From NCBI GenBank assembly GCA_041628355.1, contig JBFKPJ010000001.1, forward strand, positions 26,407-90,406: DNA of 64,000 nt. Direction: 5' to 3'. This stretch comes from Muriicola sp041628355 (GTDB lineage: Bacteria > Bacteroidota > Bacteroidia > Flavobacteriales > Flavobacteriaceae). Positions 35,476-45,253 of the stretch are shown here, one piece after another; positions within the stretch are counted from its first letter, which is position 1; every line of letters starts with the position of its first letter. The position numbers and the translations under genes are program-made. The notes below the pieces were generated by a model that had not been told where the DNA came from, made no database searches, and worked only from the letters and a program-made list of their open reading frames with translations.

Positions 35476-38400
35476 ATGAGTTTATTAAATAGTGTATTAA
35501 AGGTCTTTGTCGGCGATAAATCAAAACGCGACGTCAGGGAAATGCAGCCATTGGTTGAAAAGATCAACTCCTATGGGGACCAGTTCCTGGCATTGACCCA
35601 TGATGAATTAAGGGCCAAAACAACCCACTTCAAATCTGTGATCGCAGAGGCATGTGCCTCCCTCAATGAGCAGATCGAAAAACTGAAGGCCGAGGTGAAC
35701 GAGTCGACAGACATTGACCGGAATGAGGAATTGTACGCCGAGATCGACAAGCTGGAAGAAGAAGCCTACAAGGTAACACAGGACACCCTGGACAGTCTGC
35801 TCCCTGAGGCGTTTGCCGTGATCAAGGAGACCGCCAGGAGGTTCAAGGAAAATGAGACCCTGGAGGTGAGTGCGACGGAAAATGACAGGATATTGTCCGG
35901 ATCCAGGGACTACGTGAGCCTCGAAGGCGATAAGGCCATTTGGAAGAACTCCTGGGACGCAGCCGGGAAGGAGGTCACCTGGGATATGGTGCACTACGAC
36001 GTACAGCTGATAGGGGGCATTGCCCTACATCAGGGAAAAGTGGCCGAAATGCAGACAGGGGAAGGAAAGACCCTTGTGGCTACCCTGCCCCTCTACCTCA
36101 ACGCCCTTCCCGGAAAGGGAACCCACCTGGTGACCGTGAACGATTACCTGGCCAAGAGGGACAGCACCTGGATGGGACCCATTTTTGAATTCCACGGCCT
36201 TACCGTGGACTGTATTGATAAGCACAGGCCCAATTCGGACGGAAGAAGGGCCGCCTACAACGCGGATGTCACCTATGGTACCAATAACGAATTCGGGTTC
36301 GACTACCTAAGGGATAACATGGCCCACACTCCGGGCGACCTCGTACAACGGCCGCATTACTACGCGATCGTGGATGAGGTGGATTCCGTGCTTATCGATG
36401 ACGCGCGTACGCCATTGATCATCTCCGGGCCGGTGCCGGAAGGGGACCGACACGAATTCAATGAGCTCAAGCCCAAAGTGGTGGATATCGTTGAAAAACA
36501 GCGAAAACACCTAACAGCTGTCCTGGCCGAAGCCAAGAAGAAGATAGCCGAAGGGGACACCAAGGAAGGTGGACTCCTGTTGCTAAGGGTACACCGGGGT
36601 CTGCCCAAGAACAAAGCCCTGATCAAATACCTCAGTGAGGAGGGGATCAAACAGCTGCTGCAGAAGACCGAAAATTTCTACATGCAGGACAACAACAGGG
36701 AGATGCCGGTGGTAGACTCCGAATTGCTGTTCGTCATCGATGAGAAGAACAACCAGATCGAACTGACAGACCGGGGCATAGAATACATTTCCGGGGACCA
36801 GGCGAAGGACTTTTTCGTCATGCCGGACATCGGAAGTGAGATCGCCAGGATCGAGAACCAGGACCTGGAGATCGAGGAGGAAGCCAAGCTCAAGGAAGAG
36901 CTTTTCAAGGATTTTGCCGTGAAGAGTGAACGCATCCACACCATGAGTCAGCTGCTGAAAGCCTACACCCTGTTCGAAAAGGACGTGGAATATGTGGTCA
37001 TGGAAAACAAGGTGATGATCGTGGATGAGCAGACGGGAAGGATCATGGATGGCCGCCGCTATTCAGATGGATTGCACCAGGCCATCGAGGCCAAGGAAAA
37101 CGTGAAGATAGAGGCCATGACCCAGACCTTCGCCACCATCACCCTGCAGAATTATTTCCGCATGTACAACAAGCTGGCGGGGATGACCGGAACCGCGGTG
37201 ACTGAAGCCGGCGAGCTATGGGAGATCTACAAGCTGGACGTGGTCGAGATCCCCACCAACAAACCCATCGCCCGTGACGACCGCAACGATCTGATCTACA
37301 AGACCAAGCGCGAAAAATACAACGCCATCATAGAGGAGGTTAGTCAGCTCTCCGAACAGGGCAGACCCGTCCTGATCGGTACTACCTCGGTGGAGATCTC
37401 AGAATTGCTCTCCAGGATGTTGAATATCAGGAAGGTACCCCATAACGTCCTGAATGCGAAATTGCACAAGAAAGAAGCCGATATCGTGGCCGAAGCCGGG
37501 AAAGCGGGTGTGGTAACCATTGCGACCAACATGGCCGGTAGGGGTACGGACATCAAACTCTCTGAGGAGGTAAAAGCCGCAGGTGGTCTCGCGATCATAG
37601 GTACAGAGCGGCACGACTCGAGACGGGTAGACCGGCAGCTCAGAGGAAGGTCCGGAAGGCAGGGTGATCCGGGGAGTTCACAGTTTTACGTGTCCCTCGA
37701 AGACAACCTGATGCGCCTTTTTGGCTCGGAGCGGGTGGCCAAGATGATGGACCGTATGGGACTGGAAGAAGGAGAGGTCATACAGCATTCCATGATGACC
37801 AAGTCCATTGAACGGGCCCAGAAAAAAGTGGAAGAGAACAACTTCGGTATCAGGAAGCGCCTTCTGGAATATGACGATGTGATGAATGCGCAGCGGGAGG
37901 TGGTCTACAAGAGGAGGAGGCACGCCCTCGAAGGTGACCGACTGAAAGTAGATATCGCCAACATGATCTACGACACCTGCGAAGTGATCTCAGAGGTAAA
38001 TAAAGAAGCTAATGACTACAAGAATTTTGAATTTGAACTGATCAAATACTTCTCGACCACTTCCCCCATCACCGAAGCAGAGTTTGCCAAGCTCAGCTAC
38101 CCGGAGATCAGTAACAGGATCTATTCCGAGGTCTACGACCACTACCGGGAAAAAATGGAACGCAGCGCCGCTGTGGCCTACCCCGTGATCAAGAAGGTGT
38201 ACGAGGACAACGCGAATTCCTACGAGCGAATCGTAGTTCCCTTTACAGATGGGATCAAGACCCTCAATGTGGTCACGGACCTGAAGAGGGCCTATGAGAG
38301 CAACGGAAAACAACTGATCACAGATTTCGAGAAGAACATCACCCTCGCGATCATAGATGAGGCCTGGAAGACCCATCTTCGCAAGATGGATGAGTTGAAA

Positions 38401-38838
38401 CAGTCCGTACAGCTGGCCGTTCACGAGCAAAAGGATCCCCTGTTGATCTACAAGTTCGAAGCTTTTGAGCTCTTCAAGGGCATGATCGAAAAAGTGAACA
38501 AGGACGTGGTTTCCTTCCTCTTTAAAGGGGAACTTCCCTCAGGAAATACGGAAGAGATACAGGAGGCCAGGACCATGAGACGATCCAGGGAATCCCTGAA
38601 GACCACCAAGGAAGAGATCCCCAACAGCGATGAGCTGGCAGCCCGGAACAGGGCAGCTGGGCAAACCCAGGGCAACAGGCCCCAGATCACTGAGACCATT
38701 GTCAGGGAAAGGCCCAAGATCGGGAGGAATGATAAGGTAAAGATCAGGAACGTCATGTCCGGTGAGAGCAAGACCCTCAAGTACAAGCAGGCGGAACCCC
38801 TCATCAACAGGGGAGAATGGGTGCTGGTAGAGGATTAA
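35476..38838 (+). CDS. secA: Preprotein translocase ATPase SecA
   Basis: The 1120-residue motor has Walker A MQTGEGKT, the DEAD-like DEVDSVLIDDARTPLIISG, NBD2 motifs (TIATNMAGRGTDIKL, RQLRGRSGRQGDPGSSQF) and the helical scaffold. It is about 200 residues longer than E. coli SecA, mainly from an insertion in the preprotein-binding region after LIISGPVPEGDRHEF, normal in Bacteroidota. The C-terminal CxCx8CH zinc motif is absent; it ends KQAEPLINRGEWVLVED. Start at ATG 35476 (MSLLNSVLKVF); GTG 35458 is rejected. Confidence 0.95.
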   Translation: MSLLNSVLKVFVGDKSKRDVREMQPLVEKINSYGDQFLALTHDELRAKTTHFKSVIAEACASLNEQIEKLKAEVNESTDIDRNEELYAEIDKLEEEAYKVTQDTLDSLLPEAFAVIKETARRFKENETLEVSATENDRILSGSRDYVSLEGDKAIWKNSWDAAGKEVTWDMVHYDVQLIGGIALHQGKVAEMQTGEGKTLVATLPLYLNALPGKGTHLVTVNDYLAKRDSTWMGPIFEFHGLTVDCIDKHRPNSDGRRAAYNADVTYGTNNEFGFDYLRDNMAHTPGDLVQRPHYYAIVDEVDSVLIDDARTPLIISGPVPEGDRHEFNELKPKVVDIVEKQRKHLTAVLAEAKKKIAEGDTKEGGLLLLRVHRGLPKNKALIKYLSEEGIKQLLQKTENFYMQDNNREMPVVDSELLFVIDEKNNQIELTDRGIEYISGDQAKDFFVMPDIGSEIARIENQDLEIEEEAKLKEELFKDFAVKSERIHTMSQLLKAYTLFEKDVEYVVMENKVMIVDEQTGRIMDGRRYSDGLHQAIEAKENVKIEAMTQTFATITLQNYFRMYNKLAGMTGTAVTEAGELWEIYKLDVVEIPTNKPIARDDRNDLIYKTKREKYNAIIEEVSQLSEQGRPVLIGTTSVEISELLSRMLNIRKVPHNVLNAKLHKKEADIVAEAGKAGVVTIATNMAGRGTDIKLSEEVKAAGGLAIIGTERHDSRRVDRQLRGRSGRQGDPGSSQFYVSLEDNLMRLFGSERVAKMMDRMGLEEGEVIQHSMMTKSIERAQKKVEENNFGIRKRLLEYDDVMNAQREVVYKRRRHALEGDRLKVDIANMIYDTCEVISEVNKEANDYKNFEFELIKYFSTTSPITEAEFAKLSYPEISNRIYSEVYDHYREKMERSAAVAYPVIKKVYEDNANSYERIVVPFTDGIKTLNVVTDLKRAYESNGKQLITDFEKNITLAIIDEAWKTHLRKMDELKQSVQLAVHEQKDPLLIYKFEAFELFKGMIEKVNKDVVSFLFKGELPSGNTEEIQEARTMRRSRESLKTTKEEIPNSDELAARNRAAGQTQGNRPQITETIVRERPKIGRNDKVKIRNVMSGESKTLKYKQAEPLINRGEWVLVED

Positions 38839-38858
38839 GACGGGAGCAGAAAGCTAGT

Positions 38859-38892
38859 AAAAGGACAACCCCATGGTTGTCCTTTTTTTTAT
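38859..38892 (+). terminator. Intrinsic terminator after secA
   Basis: AAGGACAACC (38861-38870), loop CCAT, then GGTTGTCCTT (38875-38884) and a T-run: a perfect 10-bp stem 20 nt past the secA stop. Confidence 0.93.
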
Positions 38893-39020
38893 GTGTGGAC
38901 CAGATTCACCCAACTTTAGGAGCAGGCAGTGTTGATTATCTACCAAAACATAAGTAGCTTTACATCAGAGGACATTGAGAATCCACCAGAAAGATATCGG
39001 GATCCGACAAATTCAGAACT

Positions 39021-40238
39021 ATGAAAAAGAACAACATCGACCAGGAAAGGTTCAGGGACAAAGAGAAACTGCTAATTAAGGCGACCAACTATACCTCCGT
39101 GCTCTGCCTTGCCTTTTTCCTGATCTGTTTCTTCCTGCTGGACATCACCTCCCTCCTTTCCTATATCTTTCTGTTTTACGCCCTGCTGAGTCTGGCTAAT
39201 ACCTATGCCTACCGCACTCACAGAAATTTATCCCTGACGTATAATGTCGCTTCCATCGCCAGCCTGGTCTCCACCCTGATGGTGGTGTTGATAAGCGGGG
39301 GGATAATGAGCCCTTTTATCTTCACCCTCAGCCTGCTGGTCCTGGCCGGCTATGCTACTACAAGGTACTACGGGAAGACCTATCTCTTTCTCATCTGTAC
39401 CCTGATCGTCCTGCTATTCCTGCAAAACAGGTTTCTCCCCTGGGATATCACCAATGAGGTGCCAGTTGAAGTCAGGGATATTTTCGCCCTCCTGAGCGTT
39501 TTATTCACGGTTTACCTCCTTGGCGGGATCTTCGGCAAGGACCTGATGATCGTCCACCACAAGCTCTACAAATCCAAAAGGGATTTGCAGGCCCGCAGCG
39601 ATGAGAAGGATACGTTGCTCAAAGAGGTACACCACAGGGTGAAGAACAACTTGCAAACGGTTTCCAGTCTGCTAAGCCTTCAGGGCAGGAGCCTCACGGA
39701 TCCCCGGATCAAAGGGATCCTCAAAAGCAGTCAGAACCGCGTTATCTGCATGGCCATGGTCCATGAGATGCTCTACATGAGGGAAGACCTGTCTAAAATT
39801 CAGTACCGTACCTATGTGCGGGAGTTGAGTGAATACCTGGTTAAGTCTCTGAAGGGTGTGAACAACAAAGTGACCCTGAACATCGACATTCCCGATATCG
39901 AACTGGGAATAGATACGGCCATCCCTCTGGGGCTCCTCATCAATGAGGCCATTACCAACTCCCTTAAATACGGGATCAAGGATGACCGCGAAGGGGAGAT
40001 CCACATTGCCATAGAACAGCAAGACGAACAAAGCTATGTGCTGGAGATCGGTGACAATGGTGCCGGTTATTCCGATTCAGCCAATCTGAAGAACAGCGGT
40101 TCCCTGGGACTCAAACTGATCCACAACCTGGCGAGGCAGCTCAAAGGTACGATCACCCGTGACCCCTCCAAAAAAGGCACCAACTACATCGTCAAATTCA
40201 GGGAAATAGAACCCCAGCCCTTCCCCTCTGTAGCATAG
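39021..40238 (+). CDS. Sensor histidine kinase (HisKA_2 type)
   Basis: The 405-residue protein has about six N-terminal membrane helices (residues 25-175), then a HisKA_2 dimer domain with the phosphorylated His in KEVHHRVKNNLQTVSSLLSLQ (H204 or H205), and an HATPase domain (LINEAITNSLKYGI N box, GDNGAGYSD G1 box, GSLGLKLI G2 box). There is no periplasmic sensor domain, so the signal may be sensed within the membrane. No response regulator lies nearby: an orphan kinase. Confidence 0.88.
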   Translation: MKKNNIDQERFRDKEKLLIKATNYTSVLCLAFFLICFFLLDITSLLSYIFLFYALLSLANTYAYRTHRNLSLTYNVASIASLVSTLMVVLISGGIMSPFIFTLSLLVLAGYATTRYYGKTYLFLICTLIVLLFLQNRFLPWDITNEVPVEVRDIFALLSVLFTVYLLGGIFGKDLMIVHHKLYKSKRDLQARSDEKDTLLKEVHHRVKNNLQTVSSLLSLQGRSLTDPRIKGILKSSQNRVICMAMVHEMLYMREDLSKIQYRTYVRELSEYLVKSLKGVNNKVTLNIDIPDIELGIDTAIPLGLLINEAITNSLKYGIKDDREGEIHIAIEQQDEQSYVLEIGDNGAGYSDSANLKNSGSLGLKLIHNLARQLKGTITRDPSKKGTNYIVKFREIEPQPFPSVA

Positions 40239-40337
40239 GTCAGACACCCTCTAAATACACTGGGACCAGAGAGGGAACATTACTCGCCGCCTCTTTGGTT
40301 TTATCCCTATATTTAAGGGCTAACTAATTTAAGACCT

Positions 40338-42854
40338 ATGCGCAAGCTCTTCATTCTGGCCATTCTGTGCCTGAACTATCACCTTTCTGCCCAGGATTAC
40401 TTTCTGGAAAAATACAAGCCATTTATAAAAGAGGTCCCTTCCCCTGAAGAATTCCTGGGATACGGCATTGGGGAACGCCACACGAGACACGACCTGATCG
40501 TCGCCTATTTCAAAAAATTGGCAGAGGTCTCAGACAGGGCCAGTTATGCCGAATACGGGCGCACGCATGAGGGCAGGATCCTGGGAATGCTCACGCTGAG
40601 TACCCCGGAGAACCTCTCTGACCTGCCGACCCTCAAGGAGAAACACCTGGCTTTTACGGATCCGGGAAAGAATGTCTCGAATTACGACGAGGTCCCGGTC
40701 TTTATCAACCTCGCTTACAACGTGCACGGAAACGAACCTTCCAGCTCAGAAGCAGCTCTGCTGGCCGCCTATACTTTTGCGGCATCGGAATCTGATGAGA
40801 TCCTGAAATACCTCCGGAATGCAGTGATCTTTATCGATCCCACCATTAACCCCGACGGCCGGGACAGGCATACCCAATGGGCCAACAGTTACCAGGGGAG
40901 TCCGCTCGTGGCCGATCCTCAGGACGCAGAACACGACGAATACTGGCCCGGGGGCAGGACGAACCATTACTGGTTCGACCTCAACCGGGACTGGCTCCTT
41001 GGGATCAATCCGGAAAGCCGCGGGAAACTGAACTGGTACCACCAATGGTACCCTAACGTGGTCACTGATTTTCACGAAATGGGCAGCCAGAGCACCTACT
41101 TTTTTGAGCCGATGAAAGCCAACGGTTCCCTGGATCCTATCATGCCCAGGGAAAACTATGTGGACCTCAACAACCTCTTCGGAAATTATTACGCAAAAGC
41201 TCTGGACAGCATCGGTTCCCTGTATTTTACCAAGGAGGTATTCGATGGCACCTACCCGGGCTACGGGTCCTCCTATCCTGATCTGCAGGGCGGGCTCGGG
41301 CTGTTGTTTGAGCAGGCGAGTTCAAGGGGGCACAAGCAGACCACCGCTTTTGGGGAGATCACCTTTCCCTTCACCATCAGGAACCAGTTCACCTCCAGCA
41401 TTACCACAGTGAGGGCAGCCGTTGAGAACAAGGCCTACCTGAGGAAATACCAGCAGGATTTCTTTAAATCAGCCCTCTCCAGGGCGGCAGCTTCCCGGAT
41501 CAAGGGGTATTCCTTCAGTGACGCTTTTGACCAGAACCGTGTGAAGGCCTTTGTAGACAAACTCCTTTTACACCGGGTCCAGGTCTATAAAAACAGGGAC
41601 GGGTCCTTCTTTGTTCCCACCAGACAACCCCAATACCGGATGGTCCAAACGGTTTTCGAGACCTACACACGCTACCGGGACAGTGTATTCTACGATGCAT
41701 CTGCTTGGTCCCTGGCCAATTTTTACAACATCAGTTACAACGAGATGAACAGGGAAGTCAGCGGCACCCCCGTGACCACCCTGGAAGACCTTGTCAGGGT
41801 GGCACCCGTAGAGCGAACCAATTATGCATACCTGATCGACTGGGACGATTACAACGCCCCGGCAGCCCTGCATTATCTGCAGACGAAAGGACTGGTACTC
41901 TCGTCCTCCTTCCGCACTTTCACCTCGAGGACCAACCTGGGGGATAAAACCTTTCACTACGGTACCCTGCTGCTCCCGGTAAAGCTTCAGAAAAAAGATG
42001 CCGGGGAGGTCTTCAGCCTCCTGCAGGAAGCCCAGAATAAATTCCAGGTGCCCATCTATTCTGTACAAACCGGTCTCAACCTTTCAGGAGTGGACCTTGG
42101 CAGCCGGTTTGTGGAACCCGTTGAGCCCCCTAAGGCAGCGATGATCATAGGGGAGGGAGTGCGTTCCTATGAAGCCGGAGAAATATGGCATCTGCTCGAT
42201 ACACGCGTACATATGCCTATTACCAAGATACCTGTAAGGAGCCTTAGGAGAGCGGATCTCGACAAGTACAACACCCTGGTCATGGTATCGGGGTCCTACT
42301 CCTTTGACGACAAACTTCTGGGCAAGATCAAAGCCTGGGCAGAAAAGGGGAACACCCTGATCACCATAGGATCAGCTTCCAAATGGGCTATAGACAAAAA
42401 ACTGGTCACCGAAAAGCTGATCGAAGAAAAGAAAGACTCCTCTGCTGTCACCGAGAGAAAACCCTATGCGGATGCAGGTGACAACCTGGGTAAGGAGAGC
42501 GTGGGCGGGATCATCGCAGAAGCCGAGCTGGACCTCACCCATCCCCTCGCTTTCGGGTACAGGAAGGAACGTATCCCCGTATACAAGAACAACACGGTTT
42601 GGCTGGCGCCGAGTACTAATGAATATGCTACTGTCTCCAAATACACCCAGAATCCGGTGATCGACGGATTTATCACGGAGAAGAACCGGGACGAGTTTCT
42701 CAAGAAAGCCGCTTCCCTTATCGTGAGCCCCCTGGGCAGCGGAAGGGTGGTCATGTTCGCCGATAATCCCAATTTCAGGGGATCCTGGTATGGGACCAAC
42801 CGACTTTTCCTCAATGCTTTATTCCTTGGAAATCACATAAACGTACCTAAATAA
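40338..42854 (+). CDS. Secreted M14-family zinc carboxypeptidase, second copy
   Basis: An 838-residue protein with a signal peptide (to about 18, NYHLSAQ). M14 zinc ligands are H130 and E133 (NVHGNEP) and H246 (TDFHEMG), with E325 (LLFEQASS) in the catalytic position; TINPDGRDR is also present. The C-terminal part again resembles a glutamine-amidotransferase-like fold (TLVMVSGSYSF). It shares architecture and N-terminal PSPEEFLGYGIGERHTRHD with the protein at 578-3034. It is followed at 6 nt by an amidohydrolase, an operon suggesting stepwise breakdown of peptides or derivatives. Confidence 0.88.
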   Translation: MRKLFILAILCLNYHLSAQDYFLEKYKPFIKEVPSPEEFLGYGIGERHTRHDLIVAYFKKLAEVSDRASYAEYGRTHEGRILGMLTLSTPENLSDLPTLKEKHLAFTDPGKNVSNYDEVPVFINLAYNVHGNEPSSSEAALLAAYTFAASESDEILKYLRNAVIFIDPTINPDGRDRHTQWANSYQGSPLVADPQDAEHDEYWPGGRTNHYWFDLNRDWLLGINPESRGKLNWYHQWYPNVVTDFHEMGSQSTYFFEPMKANGSLDPIMPRENYVDLNNLFGNYYAKALDSIGSLYFTKEVFDGTYPGYGSSYPDLQGGLGLLFEQASSRGHKQTTAFGEITFPFTIRNQFTSSITTVRAAVENKAYLRKYQQDFFKSALSRAAASRIKGYSFSDAFDQNRVKAFVDKLLLHRVQVYKNRDGSFFVPTRQPQYRMVQTVFETYTRYRDSVFYDASAWSLANFYNISYNEMNREVSGTPVTTLEDLVRVAPVERTNYAYLIDWDDYNAPAALHYLQTKGLVLSSSFRTFTSRTNLGDKTFHYGTLLLPVKLQKKDAGEVFSLLQEAQNKFQVPIYSVQTGLNLSGVDLGSRFVEPVEPPKAAMIIGEGVRSYEAGEIWHLLDTRVHMPITKIPVRSLRRADLDKYNTLVMVSGSYSFDDKLLGKIKAWAEKGNTLITIGSASKWAIDKKLVTEKLIEEKKDSSAVTERKPYADAGDNLGKESVGGIIAEAELDLTHPLAFGYRKERIPVYKNNTVWLAPSTNEYATVSKYTQNPVIDGFITEKNRDEFLKKAASLIVSPLGSGRVVMFADNPNFRGSWYGTNRLFLNALFLGNHINVPK

Positions 42855-42859
42855 GAACA

Positions 42860-44422
42860 ATGAAAACCTTTTATCTCACACTTGCCGGGCTGCTGCTCGG
42901 CTCTTTGACCTTTGCCCAGTCTCCCGGAGGAGACGGACCATTTTCCCAGCTGATCATCAGGGGCGTGACCCTGATCAACGGTAACGGGGCGCCTCCCATC
43001 GGGCCGGTGGATATCGTGGTGGAGAACAATATCATAAGGGAAATTGATGTGGTCGGGTATCCCGGGGTGGAGATCGATCCGTCCCGCAGGCCAAAACTGG
43101 CCCCGGGAGGAAAAGAACTCGATTGTACAGGGATGTACCTACTGCCGGGCTTCGTGGACATGCACGGCCACATAGGCGGAAGGGCGCAGGGTGCAGAACC
43201 CGACTATGTCTTCAAGCTTTGGATGGCCCATGGGATCACCACGGTCCGGGAGCCCAGTGGCAGGGGGGTCGATTTTGCGATGGACCTGAAACGGAAAAGT
43301 GCCAGAAATGAGATCATCGCCCCGAGGATCTTTGTCTACACCGGGTTCGGGCAGGGCAGTAAGGAAGAGATCAGCACGCCCGAAATGGCCAGGGCCTGGG
43401 TCAGGAGCAATGCCCAGAAAGGAGCTGATGGGATCAAATTCTTCGGGGCACCCCCGGAGATCATGAGTGCAGCCCTGGATGAGAATAAAAAGCTGGGGCT
43501 GCGGTCTGCCTGCCACCACGCCCAGATGGATGTGGCCCGTTGGAACGTCCTGCAATCGGCCCGGGCCGGACTCACCTCCATGGAACACTGGTACGGCCTG
43601 CCGGAAGCTCTTTTCAAAGACAGGACCGTTCAGGACTATCCCCTGGATTACAACTACAACAACGAACAGCACCGTTTTGAGGAGGCCGGCAAATTATGGC
43701 AACAGGCAGCTCCTCCCTATTCGGAGCACTGGAACGAGGTCATGGATGAATTGCTTGAACTCGACTTTACACTGGATCCCACCTTTAACATATACGAAGC
43801 GAGCAGGGATCTGCACAGGGCGAGGAGGGCCGAATGGCACGAGGACTACACCCTTCCTTCCCTCTGGGAATTCTACCAGCCCAGCAAGATCTCACACGGA
43901 TCCTACTGGCATTACTGGGGTACGGAACAGGAAGTGGCCTGGAAAAAGAACTACACCCTCTGGATGACTTTCGTGAATGAGTACAAGAACAGGGGGGGAA
44001 GGGTAACCACCGGGTCGGATTCCGGGTTTATCTTCCAGCTCTACGGATTTGCTTATGTCAGGGAACTCGAATTGCTGCGGGAAGCGGGCTTCCATCCGCT
44101 GGAGGTCATCCGCAGCGCAACCCTCAACGGGGCCGAGGCCCTGGGGGTGAGTGACAAAATAGGCACGGTGACCGTGGGCAAGCTGGCCGATTTCGTGATC
44201 CTCGGGGAGAATCCCCTTGAAAATCTCAAGGTATTATACGGAACCGGAGCCATCAAACTCACCGAAGACAACGAGGTGGTCCGGGTGGGAGGCGTCCGCT
44301 ATACGGTAAAAGACGGCATCATTTACGATGCGAAAGCACTCTTACAGGACGTAAAACGGATGGTTGATGAGAAAAAAAGAGAAGATAACTACAAAATACG
44401 GCAACCGGGAATAAAAGGATAA
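42860..44422 (+). CDS. Secreted amidohydrolase
   Basis: The 520-residue protein has a signal peptide (LLLGSLTFAQ) and the amidohydrolase/imidazolonepropionase-like fold: metal ligands in VDMHGHIGG (HxH), a His in SACHHAQMD, and the Asp in TTGSDSGF. The last 80 residues return to the small beta domain (KIGTVTVGKLADFVILGENPL). Such enzymes hydrolyse amide or cyclic amide bonds, including dipeptides. Position directly after the M14 peptidase suggests it acts on its products. Confidence 0.87.
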   Translation: MKTFYLTLAGLLLGSLTFAQSPGGDGPFSQLIIRGVTLINGNGAPPIGPVDIVVENNIIREIDVVGYPGVEIDPSRRPKLAPGGKELDCTGMYLLPGFVDMHGHIGGRAQGAEPDYVFKLWMAHGITTVREPSGRGVDFAMDLKRKSARNEIIAPRIFVYTGFGQGSKEEISTPEMARAWVRSNAQKGADGIKFFGAPPEIMSAALDENKKLGLRSACHHAQMDVARWNVLQSARAGLTSMEHWYGLPEALFKDRTVQDYPLDYNYNNEQHRFEEAGKLWQQAAPPYSEHWNEVMDELLELDFTLDPTFNIYEASRDLHRARRAEWHEDYTLPSLWEFYQPSKISHGSYWHYWGTEQEVAWKKNYTLWMTFVNEYKNRGGRVTTGSDSGFIFQLYGFAYVRELELLREAGFHPLEVIRSATLNGAEALGVSDKIGTVTVGKLADFVILGENPLENLKVLYGTGAIKLTEDNEVVRVGGVRYTVKDGIIYDAKALLQDVKRMVDEKKREDNYKIRQPGIKG

Positions 44423-44443
44423 ACAGGGTCATGATGTTCACTA

Positions 44444-44698
44444 TTAAACGGTTAGGTTTTTCTTTTTTGTCCTGAACGAAAGTTCCGCTTTGATCCGGGC
44501 ATTTTTGAACCGGTACAGACGGGCTACTTTCTGATCATTAGCTTTTTCACCCTGTCTCTTAAGTACAGGAAGAACAGGCCTACCATCCAGAACAAGATCC
44601 ATTTGATGATATTCAGTTTCAGCATGGCTTCGGGCATTTTGTGCAAGGGTTCCTGCGCTTATCAGTACTACCAGGCATAGGGTTAAAATTGCTTTCAC
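44444..44698 (-). CDS. Small secreted protein of unknown function
   Basis: An 84-residue protein with a clear signal peptide (MKAILTLCLVVLISAGTLAQ). The mature 64 residues are basic and contain LVLDGRPVLPVLKRQGEK and a C-terminal stretch ending RTKKKNLTV. I do not recognise a family. It is convergent with the amidohydrolase (21 nt apart) and has a long empty region upstream. Confidence 0.6.
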   Translation of the reverse strand: MKAILTLCLVVLISAGTLAQNARSHAETEYHQMDLVLDGRPVLPVLKRQGEKANDQKVARLYRFKNARIKAELSFRTKKKNLTV

Positions 44699-45253
44699 GA
44701 TTTGGGTGTTTCGTCTAATTAAAATAACACCGTATTGCCCGAATGAATGGTCGTATATCGCTGAAGGTCAGCTAATTTTCGGCAACTGAAAAAATCCCGG
44801 ACCAATGGTTGGATTTTCCGGATGACCGTATTCAACACCCTGTACAGCTGAGCCCGTTTTTTGGCCTTTTATCGTAGATTTTATGAAGAGATCCGCGAGC
44901 CAGCAATCACGTGCGCGGCAAATTCATTTTAATCCATTAGTGTAAATCCACTCATTTTTTAAGAATCTTACCGCGTTCAATTTTGTATCTTTATTAGGCT
45001 TGAACTTACAGACCCGGCGTCGTATTTTTATGGATGGTGCCTCAAGGGAGAGATCACAGCTGAACGATTATGTGAAATCCTCCGCGGGATTGAGCCAGGA
45101 AATCAAAGTAGAGGTCATTTTGTGGCGGATGCTGTTCAGAAAATTATGCCTCATGAAATGAATTTCTCGGCTATCCGTGAGTAGCAGGTGCGCTCATCTG
45201 GAGAATTGACAAGGCTGCATTAATTTGCGTTTAGATCAAAAAAATTACATGTG
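44699..45253. other. Intergenic region of 555 nt with weak coding traces
   Basis: No RNA gene, terminator or clear full promoter is seen. Between about 44960 and 45185 two overlapping plus-strand frames stay open. One runs 45000-45161 from TTG with 53 codons (internal ATG at 45030), six bases after a TATCTTTA box; the other is open from 44963 to a TAG at 45182 but has no suitable start codon near its 5' end. Neither resembles a family I know. Could be a gene remnant or leader. Confidence 0.35.
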
